Shown here: positions 7,865 through 17,600 of the stretch, one piece after another
Numbering within the stretch: position 1 is the stretch's first letter
How the letters are laid out: every line of letters starts with the position of its first letter
Assembly: GCF_015773195.1 (NCBI RefSeq)
Contig: NZ_JADWYK010000004.1
Coordinates: forward strand, 186,001 to 250,000
Direction of reading: 5' to 3'
DNA length: 64,000 nt
DNA from: Hymenobacter guriensis
Lineage (GTDB): Bacteria > Bacteroidota > Bacteroidia > Cytophagales > Hymenobacteraceae
Notes under the pieces: generated by a model
Database searches by the model: none
The model's input: only the letters and a program-made list of their open reading frames with translations
Told to the model about the DNA's origin: nothing
Made by a program: the position numbers and the translations under genes

Positions 7865-10588
7865 TTACTTCACCGCTGTGCGGCGGAGCTGGCGGCCCTG
7901 CACATGGTAGAGCTGCCAGGCGCTGGCGGCCACATCGTAGGTTAGCTCCACGGCAGCGGCAGTGCTCGGGAAAGGCTGGCCGGTGAGCTGCTCGCCTTTG
8001 GCGTCGTAGAGGAAGACCTGCTGCGGGCCCAGGTCGGTGAGGGCCACGATGCGCCGGCCGGGGCCATAGTCGAAGAACTGCACGGGCTTTTCGTCGGAAG
8101 TCAGGAAGCGGCGCTCCAGCAGGCGGCGGCCGGCCGCGTCGAATACGGTGAGCAGGCCGTTGGCTTCCTGCCGGGCCACCACCCAGCCACGCTGCAGCTG
8201 GTCGGGGATGATGCGGAAGGTGGCGCCCTGGCTCCAGGTACTCAGGCGGCCCCGGCTAAGGATGTTGCCGCTCAGGTTGAACTGCACCCGCTCGCCGCGC
8301 TGCGTAACCACCGTGAGGCGGGTGCGGCGCAGCGTAGGCCCGGGCTCCACGAAGGCCGCCGTGTGCAGGCGCCCGCCCACGCTGATGGGGAAGCCCGGGT
8401 ACGTGCCTCCGCTTCGGTCAAAGGCGAAGATGTAGCCGTTTTCCAGCAGCACCACAATCACGTCGGAACCGCCCACCGTGAGGTAGTGCGGAGGCGCGGC
8501 CGGAGCAAAGTCCAGACGCTTGGGCTGCCAGCCGGGCAGGGCGTTGCCGTTGGTATCAAACAAAAAGAAGTTGCCCCCGCCCCCACCTACCAGTAGCCGG
8601 GCCGGCTGAGTTCCGGCCCCCGGCGCCACGGTCAGGGAAGTGGCCTGCACCGAATCGGGCAGGTTGAGGGGGAAATGCGGGGCCGGCTTGCCTTGGGCAT
8701 CGTAGAAGTAGAGCTTGCCGGGGGTAGCCAGTACGAACCCCGGTGCGCCGCCCAGGGCCAGCCGGCGGATCGGCCCCACCAGCGGCCCGCTCAGCGTATC
8801 CGACCAGGCCACTACACTTTCCGGGGTTAGGTAGTGCAGCACCCGGGCACTGTCCTGCACCAGCACGCCCGGCGTACGCGCGTTGGCCACGCTCACCAGC
8901 GTGGGCGGACTGATCAGGCGGCGCAGAAAGCGCAGGCCGCCGCGCTCCTGGGTGAGCGAGCCGGTTTGGGTGACGGTAGCCGCCGGCCGCCGTAGCAGCA
9001 GCTGGGTGAAATACTGCCCGGCGGCGCCTTCTTCCGGGGCGGCGGGCACCAGTTGAAACGCCAGCTGCGGAAAGCGCTTAAACAAAGTTTCGTTGCGCAG
9101 CAGGCCCGCCCGGCGCTCTTCCCGCAGGCTCCGCAGCAGCACGTTCCAGCTGTTCTGGGTGTCGAGAAAAATACTGAACCGGGCCAGGGGCTGAGTTTCT
9201 TCCAGAAAAGCAACCTGCGTGGGCGAGCGGGCCCAGACGTGGCCGGCGGCCACATCCTGCAACCACCCGCGCAGCGCCGTAGCATCGTCGGCAAAGGCCA
9301 CGTAGTTGCCGGCCTGGGCTACCGCACCAGCTCCCGTGAAGCCCGCAAACAGCGGCCCCAGCAGGCGGGCGGGCACTTCGGGTAGTCCCAGGCTATGAAT
9401 CTGGTAGCTGCCCACCCGCTCGAAGGCCGGGCTGGTTCCGCGGGCGCGGCGCAGCTGGCCCAGGGCCAGGGCCACTTGCGCTGGATTGGCGCAGCGCACC
9501 AGCACCAGCCGGGCCGGGGCCTGCCGGGCCGAAGGCGCCGCCAGGTAGCACAGTGCGGCCTCATCGGTCAGCTGACGGGCTACACTATCCAGGGCAGTAG
9601 CGGTAGCTGTGTCGGGGGCGGGCAGCGTGCGAGTGGTGCGCAGGGCGGTGGGCCGGGCCACGCCCAGGTGCAGGAGGATGGCCGTGCGCAGGGAAAGTAC
9701 CTCGGCCATACCCAGGCGCTGGGCGGGCTCCCGGAGCAGACGCTGGTGCAGAGCGTCGCGGGAGGTTTCAGGGTTGGTGAAGCCGTTGAGCAGCACTTTG
9801 TTGCCAGCCAGCTGCAGCTCCAGCAGGCCGTTGCGGCCGAGGCCGGTGAGTACCTGGGCACTGGGGCGCAGCTCGGGCCGGAAAAACAAGTCCAGAAACG
9901 GCGGCAGCTGGCGGTAGTTTATCAGCAGGGTGGCGTCCACGTCGCGCAGCTGCAGGAAGTCGGTGTTGCGGAAGTCGGCAGCCACGGAGGGCTGGCCGGT
10001 GTGCTCCAGGCGGGCAATTACTTTCTCGACGAGGCCCGCGCCACTGCTTAGGATCAGGTGGTTGCGGTAGTTGAAGTAGGTAACGCCGTTGCCCGTACCC
10101 CGCTCCCGCACGTCGGTGAGTACGTGGCCGTGGTAAGTGCGGGAGTTTACCTGAAAGCGCGGATGGCGGCCCAGGGCCTCGGCGGCGGCCCGAACCTGCC
10201 GGAACTCGCGCACGGTGTTCAGCGGAACCTGGTACAGCACGTCGAAGGAGCCGGGGCCGGTGATGTGCACGGAGGCCAGCACCGTTTTGCGGCCCAGAAA
10301 GCGCAGCAGGTTGTTGCGGCTGTTGGTCAGCGAATCGAGCAGGCGCCCGTTTTCCTGCACCTGCTGAAAGTAGGGCAGCGCCGCCAGGTTGTCCCAAAGC
10401 TGGGTTTCCTTGAGGTGGCGCACCAGCGTAGGATGGTCGCGCGAGGCCAGCACCAGCACGGCATCGTCGGGCACCAGCGCCCAGGCATCCACGGGCACAC
10501 TTGCCACGGCGCGGCGGTAGTACACGTAGGAGCCGAGCGCGGAAAGCAGCAGCAGCCCCGCCAGAAACACCAGTAGCTTATTGGACAT
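7865..10588 (-). CDS. Large membrane-anchored protein, DUF3352-like plus beta-propeller-like C-terminus
   Basis: A 907-residue protein with an uncleaved N-terminal anchor (LLVFLAGLLLLSALGSYVYY). Residues about 30-560 look like the DUF3352-type region found in Bacteroidota, beginning VPVDAWALVPDDAVLVLASR. The last 330 residues contain repeated blades of the type TPGKLYFYDAQGKPAPHFPL, ENGYIFAFDRSGGTYPGFPI and DAKGEQLTGQPFP, which fit a PQQ/quinoprotein-like propeller without visible enzymatic residues. Function is unknown; a periplasmic scaffold or binding role is possible. It stands alone on the minus strand, separated from the lectin gene by a terminator. Confidence 0.75.
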   Translation of the reverse strand: MSNKLLVFLAGLLLLSALGSYVYYRRAVASVPVDAWALVPDDAVLVLASRDHPTLVRHLKETQLWDNLAALPYFQQVQENGRLLDSLTNSRNNLLRFLGRKTVLASVHITGPGSFDVLYQVPLNTVREFRQVRAAAEALGRHPRFQVNSRTYHGHVLTDVRERGTGNGVTYFNYRNHLILSSGAGLVEKVIARLEHTGQPSVAADFRNTDFLQLRDVDATLLINYRQLPPFLDLFFRPELRPSAQVLTGLGRNGLLELQLAGNKVLLNGFTNPETSRDALHQRLLREPAQRLGMAEVLSLRTAILLHLGVARPTALRTTRTLPAPDTATATALDSVARQLTDEAALCYLAAPSARQAPARLVLVRCANPAQVALALGQLRRARGTSPAFERVGSYQIHSLGLPEVPARLLGPLFAGFTGAGAVAQAGNYVAFADDATALRGWLQDVAAGHVWARSPTQVAFLEETQPLARFSIFLDTQNSWNVLLRSLREERRAGLLRNETLFKRFPQLAFQLVPAAPEEGAAGQYFTQLLLRRPAATVTQTGSLTQERGGLRFLRRLISPPTLVSVANARTPGVLVQDSARVLHYLTPESVVAWSDTLSGPLVGPIRRLALGGAPGFVLATPGKLYFYDAQGKPAPHFPLNLPDSVQATSLTVAPGAGTQPARLLVGGGGGNFFLFDTNGNALPGWQPKRLDFAPAAPPHYLTVGGSDVIVVLLENGYIFAFDRSGGTYPGFPISVGGRLHTAAFVEPGPTLRRTRLTVVTQRGERVQFNLSGNILSRGRLSTWSQGATFRIIPDQLQRGWVVARQEANGLLTVFDAAGRRLLERRFLTSDEKPVQFFDYGPGRRIVALTDLGPQQVFLYDAKGEQLTGQPFPSTAAAVELTYDVAASAWQLYHVQGRQLRRTAVK

Positions 10589-10766
10589 GCAGCACGGCCC
10601 GGGAGAAATTCAGAAAGCGGTAAAGGTAGCACCCTATTCGCAGCCTCCCACCGCCGGGTTGCGGCCACAGCGCCGGCAAGCCACCTCAGCCCGGGAAAAC
10701 TGCAAGGAAGTAAATGCCACAGGCCAAAAGCTTCCAGATAAGCGCCAAACCACCCGCCGCAAAACG

Positions 10767-10802
10767 AAAAAAGGCCGTTGCTTGACAGCAACGGCCTTTT
10801 TT
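10767..10802. terminator. Terminator after the ricin-lectin gene
   Basis: A perfect stem AAAAAAGGCCGTTGCT / AGCAACGGCCTTTTTT with loop TGAC, followed by T on either strand. It lies between the stop of the lectin gene (10819, minus strand) and the start of the 907-residue gene, so it ends the lectin transcript. Confidence 0.88.
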
Positions 10803-10818
10803 GATAAACAATGAATTA

Positions 10819-11634
10819 TTAGCGCTGGACTACCTGCAGTTGCTGTACGGAATTGCCTTGCTGCACGCGCAGCACATACAGGCCGGAGCGTAACGCGGTG
10901 CGGGTGTTTATCTGCACCGTGTTCATACCGCGCTTCAGGTCTACCTGCTGGCTGTATACGGTGCGGCCCAGCAAGTCGCACAAAGCAACCCGGCCCGGGC
11001 CGTTGCTGAGGCCCTGCAGCTCAACCCGCAGGCTCTGAGTGAAAGGGTTGGGATAGGCCGAGAGGCTGAAGGTCGCACCGGCCGCGCGCTTGTTGCCGGT
11101 CGATACGTCGGTGCGTACCAGCAGCCAGCGCTGAGCGTCGTTGCCGTTGTCATCCCACAGCTGCACATCGGCGCCGGGCGTGGGGCTGTTGCCGGCTACT
11201 TCCAGGCACTGGGTGGTGCCCTTCAGGGTTACTTTGTAGTAACCTTCACCCATGTCCTGTAGCAGCCAGCGCTGGTAGTCGGCGTCGGTGCTGTTGTTTT
11301 GCTCGATGCGGGTGCCGTGTTCTACAGCGCCGCCTACGGGCTGCACATACTGGTCGGTGTTCAGGTGCATCAGCTTGTAGGAGCCGTCCGTTTGCATCGT
11401 CACCACAAAGCGCTGCGCATCATTGCCGTTATCGAGCCACTGATGAATGCGGGTGCCGGGCGTAGCCAGGTTGAGGTCCACGTCGAGGCAGACGGCGGGG
11501 TCCACGCCTTTGTGGATGAATTTGTACACGCCGCCGGAGACAATGCCGTTGGCCGTCTGGGCCCAGGCAGCCGGAGCCAGCAGAAGCAGGAGCAACAAGG
11601 CCGCTACCTGCGAGATGCGTAAAGTGTTTTTCAT
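10819..11634 (-). CDS. Secreted ricin-type lectin with T9SS sorting domain
   Basis: A 271-residue extracellular protein. It has a Sec signal peptide (hydrophobic LLLLLLLAPAAWA, cleavage near residue 25) and one beta-trefoil (RicinB_lectin_2/CBM13) of three repeats, of which the outer two carry DNGNDAQRW while the middle one is divergent. A C-terminal type IX secretion domain of about 75 residues follows, starting at SAYPNPFTQSLRVEL. It has no catalytic domain, so it would bind galactose- or arabinose-containing glycans at the surface. Its place at the edge of the sugar locus, and its likeness to the repeats in the GH43-lectin protein at 28650, suggest it is part of the same system. Confidence 0.88.
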   Translation of the reverse strand: MKNTLRISQVAALLLLLLLAPAAWAQTANGIVSGGVYKFIHKGVDPAVCLDVDLNLATPGTRIHQWLDNGNDAQRFVVTMQTDGSYKLMHLNTDQYVQPVGGAVEHGTRIEQNNSTDADYQRWLLQDMGEGYYKVTLKGTTQCLEVAGNSPTPGADVQLWDDNGNDAQRWLLVRTDVSTGNKRAAGATFSLSAYPNPFTQSLRVELQGLSNGPGRVALCDLLGRTVYSQQVDLKRGMNTVQINTRTALRSGLYVLRVQQGNSVQQLQVVQR

Positions 11635-11780
11635 GGAAAAGGAAGGTTAAGTGAAAGGGAAAAATAAAAACGAAAAGCAGTAGGTGCCTTACCAGGAAAC
11701 TGTCCCGAAATCCACCGCTTCCGCCCCGCCTGTCAGCAGCGCGGAAGCATGGTTTGTCGGTTGGCGTAGAGGCCGCTGGC

Positions 11781-13481
11781 TTACCAGAACTTCACGTACA
11801 GGGCCGTGATAAGCAGCAGGGTGATGATGATGAGCGTGAGCGTCTGGTTACTAACGCGGAACATGCCGGGCTCCAGGTGCAGCGCCCGCGGGTTGATAGC
11901 CGGGCCAGCCAGGCTCAGGCCCACCATCAGCACTACCGTGAAAAAGAACGACCAGCCCATCCCAATCAGGAACGGAATTTCGTAGCCGCCCTGGCCGTTG
12001 GGGAAAGCCGTATAGAGCAGGGTTTCGGGGCCCAGCACCGAGGGCGCGAAGTTGTTGAAGAACACCGACAGCAGGAAGCCGGCCAGCATACCGGCTACGG
12101 CAGCCGTGCCGGTGGTGCGCTTCCAGAACATGCCCAGCAGGAACACCGCCACAATGCCGGGTGAAATAAAGCCCGTGTACTTCTGGATAAAGATGAACCC
12201 ACCTTCGCCGCCGATGCCCAGCAGGTCTTCCCAGGTCAGGAGTACGGCCAGCACCATAGCCGCCAGCACCGTCACGCGGCCTATCCACACCTGTTTCTGC
12301 TCGGTGGCTTCCTTGTTGAGGTAGCGCTTGTAGATGTCGAGGGTGAAGATGGTGGAAATGGAGTTGGCTTTGCCCGCCAGGGAGGCCACAATAGCGGCGG
12401 TCAGCGCGGCCATACTCAAGCCTTTCAGTCCGTTGGGCAGAAAGTTGAGAATAGCAGAATACGCGTTGTCGGGGTTGAAGTGCCCGCCGGAGCTCATTTC
12501 AGCTTGCAGCCCGCCGTTCTTGTAGAGCACGTAGGCGGCAATGCCGGGCAACATCACAATCACCGGCATGATGATTTTGATGAGGCCGGCGAACAGGATG
12601 CCGGTGCGGGCCGTGTGCAGGTCGGCGCCCAGTGCGCGCTGGGTAATGTACTGGTTACAGCCCCAGTAGTTGAGGTTGGCTACCCACTGGCCGGCGGCAT
12701 ACATAGCAAGGCCGGGCAAGGCCAGGTACTTGCTGATGTAAGCCTGCGAAGAATCGGGCCCGGGCTTGGGGAAGATCATGTGGAAGTGGTCGTCGGCATC
12801 GTGCATCATGGCCTGGAAGCCGGCCAGGATGTTGTTACCCAGCCCGAACCGCTCACTTACCAGACTCAGAGCAATGTAAGACGTGGCGAGGCCGCCAATC
12901 ACCAGCACCAGCACCTGCACCACGTCGGTGTAGCCTACCACCTTCATGCCGCCCAGGGTCAGGATGAGCGCGAAGGCCGCCAGCCCCACCAGAATCAGGT
13001 GAAAATGCTCGCCGCCGGTAAGGTTGTTGATGGCCAGCGCCCCCAGGTACAGAATGGCCGTCAGGTTAACCAGCACGTACAGAAACAGCCAGAAAATGCT
13101 CATGATCAAGCTGAGCGTGGAGTTGTAGCGCTGCTCCAGAAACTGGGGCATCGTGTAAATCTTCTGCTTCAGGTAAATCGGCATGAAGAACACGGCCACC
13201 AGAATGAGCACAATAGCGGCCACCCACTCGTAGGCGGCAATGGCCACGCCCAGCGAAAAGCCGGAGCCCGACATGCCAATAAACTGCTCGGCCGAAATGT
13301 TGGAGGCAATCATGGAAGCCCCAATGGCCCACCACGTCAGCGAGCCTTCGGCCAGGAAATAATCCTTGGTGTCCATCTGAGCCTTTTGCTTGCTGCGGTA
13401 CACGTAGTACCCGTAGGCCGATACGCCCACGATATACAGCAGAAACACGCTCAGATCCAGAATATTGAAACTTTTGCCCAT
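11781..13481 (-). CDS. Sodium/sugar symporter, SSS family (SGLT-like)
   Basis: A 566-residue inner-membrane transporter with about 14 helices, closely resembling the Vibrio sodium/galactose symporter vSGLT. Family landmarks are visible: ASNISAEQFIGMSGSGF in the first unwound-helix region, AAYEWVAA, and NLNYWGCNQYITQRALGA. In that last block the Asn and Tyr match, as I recall, the sugar-binding Asn and gating Tyr of vSGLT. It would import the free hexose released in the periplasm. It lies 45 bases downstream of the mutarotase gene on the same strand, so the two are probably co-transcribed and act on the same sugar, most likely galactose. Confidence 0.92.
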   Translation of the reverse strand: MGKSFNILDLSVFLLYIVGVSAYGYYVYRSKQKAQMDTKDYFLAEGSLTWWAIGASMIASNISAEQFIGMSGSGFSLGVAIAAYEWVAAIVLILVAVFFMPIYLKQKIYTMPQFLEQRYNSTLSLIMSIFWLFLYVLVNLTAILYLGALAINNLTGGEHFHLILVGLAAFALILTLGGMKVVGYTDVVQVLVLVIGGLATSYIALSLVSERFGLGNNILAGFQAMMHDADDHFHMIFPKPGPDSSQAYISKYLALPGLAMYAAGQWVANLNYWGCNQYITQRALGADLHTARTGILFAGLIKIIMPVIVMLPGIAAYVLYKNGGLQAEMSSGGHFNPDNAYSAILNFLPNGLKGLSMAALTAAIVASLAGKANSISTIFTLDIYKRYLNKEATEQKQVWIGRVTVLAAMVLAVLLTWEDLLGIGGEGGFIFIQKYTGFISPGIVAVFLLGMFWKRTTGTAAVAGMLAGFLLSVFFNNFAPSVLGPETLLYTAFPNGQGGYEIPFLIGMGWSFFFTVVLMVGLSLAGPAINPRALHLEPGMFRVSNQTLTLIIITLLLITALYVKFW

Positions 13482-13526
13482 GAAACGGGAAGGAAATCGG
13501 GTAAGGGGAAGCGGGAAAAAGCGGTG

Positions 13527-14744
13527 CTACTTGCGCACGCCAAACTGGTAGCTGGTAGAAGACTTCAGCGTCTGGCCGGGCTTCAGGATGGTGCTCGGGA
13601 ATTTGGGCTGGTTGGGCGAGTCGGGGAAGTGCTGGGTTTCCAGGCAGAAGCCGTAGTTCTGCACGTAAGCCGTGTTGCCTTTGCCCGTGAGGTTGCCCTT
13701 CAGGAAGTTGCCGGAGTAGAACTGAATGCCGGGCTCAGTGGTCGTCACCGTCATGGTGCGGCCCGTGGTGGGCTCGTACACCGTAGCGGCCGGCTGAGGC
13801 GTGGCGCGGGGCGCATCGGCCAGCACCCAGTTGTGGTCGTAGCCGCCGGGGCCGGGGCCAGTCACCTGCTTGATTCGCTCCCCGATGGTGTGGGCCTGGC
13901 GGAAGTCCATGGGGGTGCCCTGCACCTGCCGCAGCTCCCCGGTCGGAATCAGGGTGCCATCTACCACCGTGTAGCGGTCTGCGTTCAGCGTCAGCTCGTG
14001 GTCCAAAGCATTTTTCGCCTGACCGTGGTTGAGGTTGAAGTAGGCGTGGTTGGTGAGGTTGATGGGCGTGGCCTTGTCGGTCGTGGCCGAGTAGTCGATT
14101 TTCAGCGCGTCATCGTTCGTGAGCGTGTAAACGACCGTCACCTGCAGGTTGCCGGGGTAGCCTTCCTCGCCGTCCTTGCTCAGATACGTGAGCTTGAGCG
14201 TCTGCCCCTCGGCCGAAGAACCGGGCTCAGCTTCCCAAACGACCTTATCAAACCCGCGCTTACCGCCGTGCAGGGTGTTGGGCGCGTTGTTCAGCGCCAG
14301 CGTGTACTCTTTGCCATCAAGGGTGAACTTGCCGGCTTTGATGCGGTTGCCGTAGCGCCCAATCAGCGCCCCGAAGTACGGACCTTCCTGCAGGTACTGG
14401 GCACTGGTGTAGCCACCTACGTTATCGAAACCCAGCACCACGTCGCCGAGCTTGCCGTCCTTGTCGGGCACCAGCAGGCTGGTAAGCGTGCCGCCGTAGT
14501 TGGTGATAGTGGCTTTCAGGCCGTGGGCGTTGGTGAGCGTGTAGAGCTTGGCCTCGGTGCCATCGGGCAGGTGGCCGAAAGAAGTAGCGGTTGGAGTCAT
14601 ACGAGCAGTGGAATCGGCCGCGGCCGCGCCGGTGGCAGTGGCTGCCGTGGTATCGTCGGTGGAGCGGTTGCAGCCAACGGCGCCCGTCAGCAGCACTCCA
14701 CCCGTCAGCAAGCCAGCGGTGAGCCGGGAAAAAGAAGGCAGCAT
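13527..14744 (-). CDS. galM: Aldose 1-epimerase (galactose mutarotase), lipoprotein
   Basis: This enzyme interconverts alpha and beta anomers of galactose so that the released beta sugar can enter the Leloir pathway. The family landmarks are GRYGNRIKAGKFTL, APNTLHGG with one catalytic His, NLTNHAYFNLNHG with the second catalytic His, and LETQHFPDSPNQP with the catalytic Glu. The N-terminus is a lipoprotein signal with lipobox TGAVGC (Cys about residue 25), followed by an acidic/Ala/Thr linker, so it is exported rather than cytoplasmic. It clusters with the symporter downstream and GH43 genes upstream. Confidence 0.93.
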   Translation of the reverse strand: MLPSFSRLTAGLLTGGVLLTGAVGCNRSTDDTTAATATGAAAADSTARMTPTATSFGHLPDGTEAKLYTLTNAHGLKATITNYGGTLTSLLVPDKDGKLGDVVLGFDNVGGYTSAQYLQEGPYFGALIGRYGNRIKAGKFTLDGKEYTLALNNAPNTLHGGKRGFDKVVWEAEPGSSAEGQTLKLTYLSKDGEEGYPGNLQVTVVYTLTNDDALKIDYSATTDKATPINLTNHAYFNLNHGQAKNALDHELTLNADRYTVVDGTLIPTGELRQVQGTPMDFRQAHTIGERIKQVTGPGPGGYDHNWVLADAPRATPQPAATVYEPTTGRTMTVTTTEPGIQFYSGNFLKGNLTGKGNTAYVQNYGFCLETQHFPDSPNQPKFPSTILKPGQTLKSSTSYQFGVRK

Positions 14745-14805
14745 AAGCAGTAGAAAAGGTTGTACACGTGAAGGCGCCCATTCAACGAATGGCCCGCCGG
14801 AAAAT

Positions 14806-14835
14806 GGAGGCCCCGCGCCGAAACGCCGGGCCTCC
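14806..14835. other. GC-rich hairpin between GH43 and galM genes
   Basis: GGAGGCCCCGCGCC pairs with GGGCCTCC-type sequence across a GAAA loop, with mismatches. It lies in the 110-base gap between the GH43 stop (14855) and the galM start. There is no clear U-tract on the minus strand (only ATTTTCC further on), so it may be a processing or stability structure rather than a full terminator. Confidence 0.4.
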
Positions 14836-14854
14836 CGCCTGGCTTCAGACTGGG

Positions 14855-16474
14855 TTATTTTTCCCCTACCACCAGTCTGAAATCTTCGAACGCGGCCGTT
14901 GCCGGCCCGCGCACCACAACTCCGGCTCTTACGCCACGGTCCCAGGGTGGCAGATAAGCGCCGTTTACAGCGGCGGAGTTGGGTAGAAGTTGCCAGGTTT
15001 TGCCCCCATCGGAGCTCCAGTCGAACTGATAAGCAGTACCGGCCTGCGCCCGCAGCCGGAGCGTGAGCCTGGTGGCAGCGGGCAGCGGGGCGGCGCTCAA
15101 TACTTTGGTCTGGCCTTTTTCCAGCTGCCAGAGCTGCAGCTGTCCGCCCCCGGCCGTGAGTGCAATTTCATTTTGCGGGTCGCCGAGGGCCGCAATGCCC
15201 GCTACCGAGCCGGCTGGTATCTGGCCTGGCTGCAGCAGCGTGGTGGTTGCGGTGTAGGTGGCGGCATAGGTATGGTGGCCCAGCACCGCCCCACTGGGCT
15301 CGGGGCGGCCGGTGAGCTGCAGCTGGCCGCTGCGCAGGCTGAAGGTAGGCTTCTGCTCCACGGGCCACTGCCAGTCGGGTGCCAGCGTGCTGCCCTGAAA
15401 TTCCTCGTTTACGGGGCGCGGCGCAGGCAAGGTGGCCGCCACCGGCGTGCTATTGCCCTGGAACTCGGGCCAGCCTGCGGCTGTCCACTTGAATTCGCTT
15501 AGCACGCCCTGCCGGCCCACGTACTGCTGACTTTGAGCGTCGTAGGCGTGGTGCAGCAGGTACCAGCGGTTGTTGCGCTCTACCACGGTGCCGTGGCCGG
15601 GGCATTTCCAGGTATTGTTGTTCAGCAGCACCGGGTTGCGGTCGTATTTTTCCCAGGGGCCGGTGAGCTTGCGGGCGCGGGCCACGCCGGTGGCGTAGGT
15701 GCAGCCGGGGCCACAGCAGCCGTTGGCGGCATAGAAGGCGTAGTAATAGCCGTCGTGGAGCACCATCGACACGCCCTCCACCAGGTTGCCTTCCCAGGGC
15801 GCCGAGTTGCGGAACAGCTCCACCTTCTCCCCTACCAAAGCCGTGCGCTCCTCGTTCAGGCGCTGGGCCCAGATGGGCGTGGGCTCGTTGCGGCTATTGC
15901 CGTCTTCCTTCCAGATCAGGTAGAGCTGGTTGTTTTCATCCCGCATCGGAAAGCCGTCGATGGAGCCGGCAGGCTGACTTACCAGGGGGCCATGGTCGCG
16001 GTACGGGCCGGCTGGGTTGTCGGCGCTGGCCACGCCCACGGCCAGGGTACCGCCCCGTTGGTGGGCAGTGTAGTAGATGTAGGTTTTGCTTCCTTCCTGG
16101 CTGATTTCGGGGGCCCAGAAGTAATAGTCGGCCCAGGCAGGCAGCTGGTTCGGAAATACGTGACCTACCAGCTCCCAGTCCGTGAGGTTCTTCGATTTCA
16201 GCAGCGGAAATGCCGGGCCCCAGTTGGAGGAGGTAGCTGTGGCCCAGTACGTGTCGCCTATCTTTGTTACGGAGGGGTCGGGAAAGTCGCCAGGCAGCAC
16301 CGGATTGGGCAATGGGGCAGCGGTAGCGGCCACGGCAGCCGGACTGGCGCTACTGCTCGCAGTGCCAGTGCTGGTTGCGGCCGGCCGCTGGCAGGACGCC
16401 AGCAAGCCCAGAACGAGCAGCAGTGAGCTACCGAAACGACGCGGCGTAAAGCAGGAAGAAGTCGGTTGCGCCAT
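14855..16474 (-). CDS. GH43 glycoside hydrolase lipoprotein with C-terminal beta-sandwich
   Basis: A five-bladed propeller hydrolase (family 43, arabinofuranosidase/xylosidase type). The catalytic Asp base is in DFPDPS, the pKa-modulating Asp in IDGFP, and the acid Glu in LVEGVSM. A lipobox LLASC places it on the outer surface or in the periplasm, after which comes a Ser/Ala/Thr linker. Residues about 350-539 form a second, beta-rich domain of the kind that follows the propeller in many GH43 proteins (FDWSSDGGKTWQLL) and may shape the active site. A Cys-rich loop, ANGCCGPGCTY, is unusual. It belongs to the minus-strand run with galM and the symporter. Confidence 0.88.
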   Translation of the reverse strand: MAQPTSSCFTPRRFGSSLLLVLGLLASCQRPAATSTGTASSSASPAAVAATAAPLPNPVLPGDFPDPSVTKIGDTYWATATSSNWGPAFPLLKSKNLTDWELVGHVFPNQLPAWADYYFWAPEISQEGSKTYIYYTAHQRGGTLAVGVASADNPAGPYRDHGPLVSQPAGSIDGFPMRDENNQLYLIWKEDGNSRNEPTPIWAQRLNEERTALVGEKVELFRNSAPWEGNLVEGVSMVLHDGYYYAFYAANGCCGPGCTYATGVARARKLTGPWEKYDRNPVLLNNNTWKCPGHGTVVERNNRWYLLHHAYDAQSQQYVGRQGVLSEFKWTAAGWPEFQGNSTPVAATLPAPRPVNEEFQGSTLAPDWQWPVEQKPTFSLRSGQLQLTGRPEPSGAVLGHHTYAATYTATTTLLQPGQIPAGSVAGIAALGDPQNEIALTAGGGQLQLWQLEKGQTKVLSAAPLPAATRLTLRLRAQAGTAYQFDWSSDGGKTWQLLPNSAAVNGAYLPPWDRGVRAGVVVRGPATAAFEDFRLVVGEK

Positions 16475-16506
16475 GGCAGATAATGTAGAGTTGAAACAGC
16501 GCGGCC

Positions 16507-17568
16507 TTACTCACCGGAGGGCTTCTTCAGCTCTGTGCCCAGAGCTACGGGCGTACCAAAATTGGGCGTGCCATCGGCATTCCAGGTGAACTTCTGGATG
16601 CGGGGGCTACGCTGATTACCGCAGCCCTGCCCGGTTTGCGGGTTGGCGTGGTAGATAATCCAGTCCTCGGTACCGTCTTTTGACTGGAAGAAGCCGTTGT
16701 GGCCCGGTCCGTAGGCTTGGTTGGCCGGGTTTTTCGTGAAAACCGGCGTAGGCGTTTTCGTCCAGGAAGAAGGCAGCATAGGATCGGCAGTAGCGGAGGC
16801 CGTCAGCATACCCAGGGCGTAGTCGTCGGTGCTGCAATGACTGGCCGAGTACACCAGAAAGGTTTTGTCGCCGTGCTTCAGGATTTCGGGGCCTTCGTTC
16901 ACGTCCGGGTCGCCAATGGTTTCCCAGCTGAAATCGGGCTTGGAAAGCTGCACGCGGGGCCCTACCAGCGTCCAGGGGTTGCTCATCTCCGAAATATAGA
17001 GGCGCTGCTCCGAGGTAGCCTCAATTTCGTGGCCCGACCAGATAAGGTAGCGCTTACCATTCTGCTCCAGCACGGTACCGTCGATGGCCCATAAATCCTG
17101 GTTGGGACTGGCAATGCGGCCTTTATACACCCAGGTGCCCGTGGTGGGGTCGGCTGAGGCGTTTTCCAGCACGTGCACGCGGTGGCCCGCGCAGCAGAAG
17201 GGGTCGGCTGAGTAGTAGATATACCACTTGCCATCAAAGGAATACAGCTCCGGCGCCCACAGGTCGCGCTGATTGATGCCTGCTTGCTGAGGCGTCCAAA
17301 CCACGGTACTCACGCCCGAGGCCAACTCCGACATCTTCGCCGTTTTGCGGATAGTAATGTCGCCGCCGGTGGTGCTCATGTAGTAGTAGGTGTTGTCCTT
17401 GCGGTACACCCACGGGTCGGGACCAGCCGGCAGTAGCGGGTTTTTGAAGGTGGTGCTGTTAGTAGGGGCGTTAGGAACGTAAGGTGCCGGTTTGTCGTCC
17501 TTACACGCGGTCAGCGCCAGCGAGGAGGCCAGCAGGGTTATGAGAAATGAGTGTCGATACGAAGTCAT
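16507..17568 (-). CDS. GH43 glycoside hydrolase lipoprotein (paralogue A)
   Basis: A 353-residue family 43 enzyme with lipobox LALTAC. The catalytic residues are seen in AGPDPWV (Asp base), AIDGTV (Asp) and VNEGPEI (Glu acid). It is very like the products at 25080 and 27547: all share the block GHNxFxxSxDGxEDW and the end PSGE. The ATG at 17568 places the signal peptide right at the N-terminus; the earlier in-frame ATG at 17607 adds 13 residues inside the preceding gap. It lies downstream of susD, separated by a strong hairpin. The specificity cannot be read from the sequence. Confidence 0.87.
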   Translation of the reverse strand: MTSYRHSFLITLLASSLALTACKDDKPAPYVPNAPTNSTTFKNPLLPAGPDPWVYRKDNTYYYMSTTGGDITIRKTAKMSELASGVSTVVWTPQQAGINQRDLWAPELYSFDGKWYIYYSADPFCCAGHRVHVLENASADPTTGTWVYKGRIASPNQDLWAIDGTVLEQNGKRYLIWSGHEIEATSEQRLYISEMSNPWTLVGPRVQLSKPDFSWETIGDPDVNEGPEILKHGDKTFLVYSASHCSTDDYALGMLTASATADPMLPSSWTKTPTPVFTKNPANQAYGPGHNGFFQSKDGTEDWIIYHANPQTGQGCGNQRSPRIQKFTWNADGTPNFGTPVALGTELKKPSGE

Positions 17569-17600
17569 AGAAATGAGACAAGAGTACATCTGGAAAAGGG

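Noticed and set aside
12480..14753. Long open frame (over 750 codons) on the plus strand opposite the symporter and galM genes
   Set aside because: It lies antisense to two well-supported genes and its translation is His/Gly/Val/Gln-rich with no family motifs, as expected for the complement of GC-rich coding DNA.
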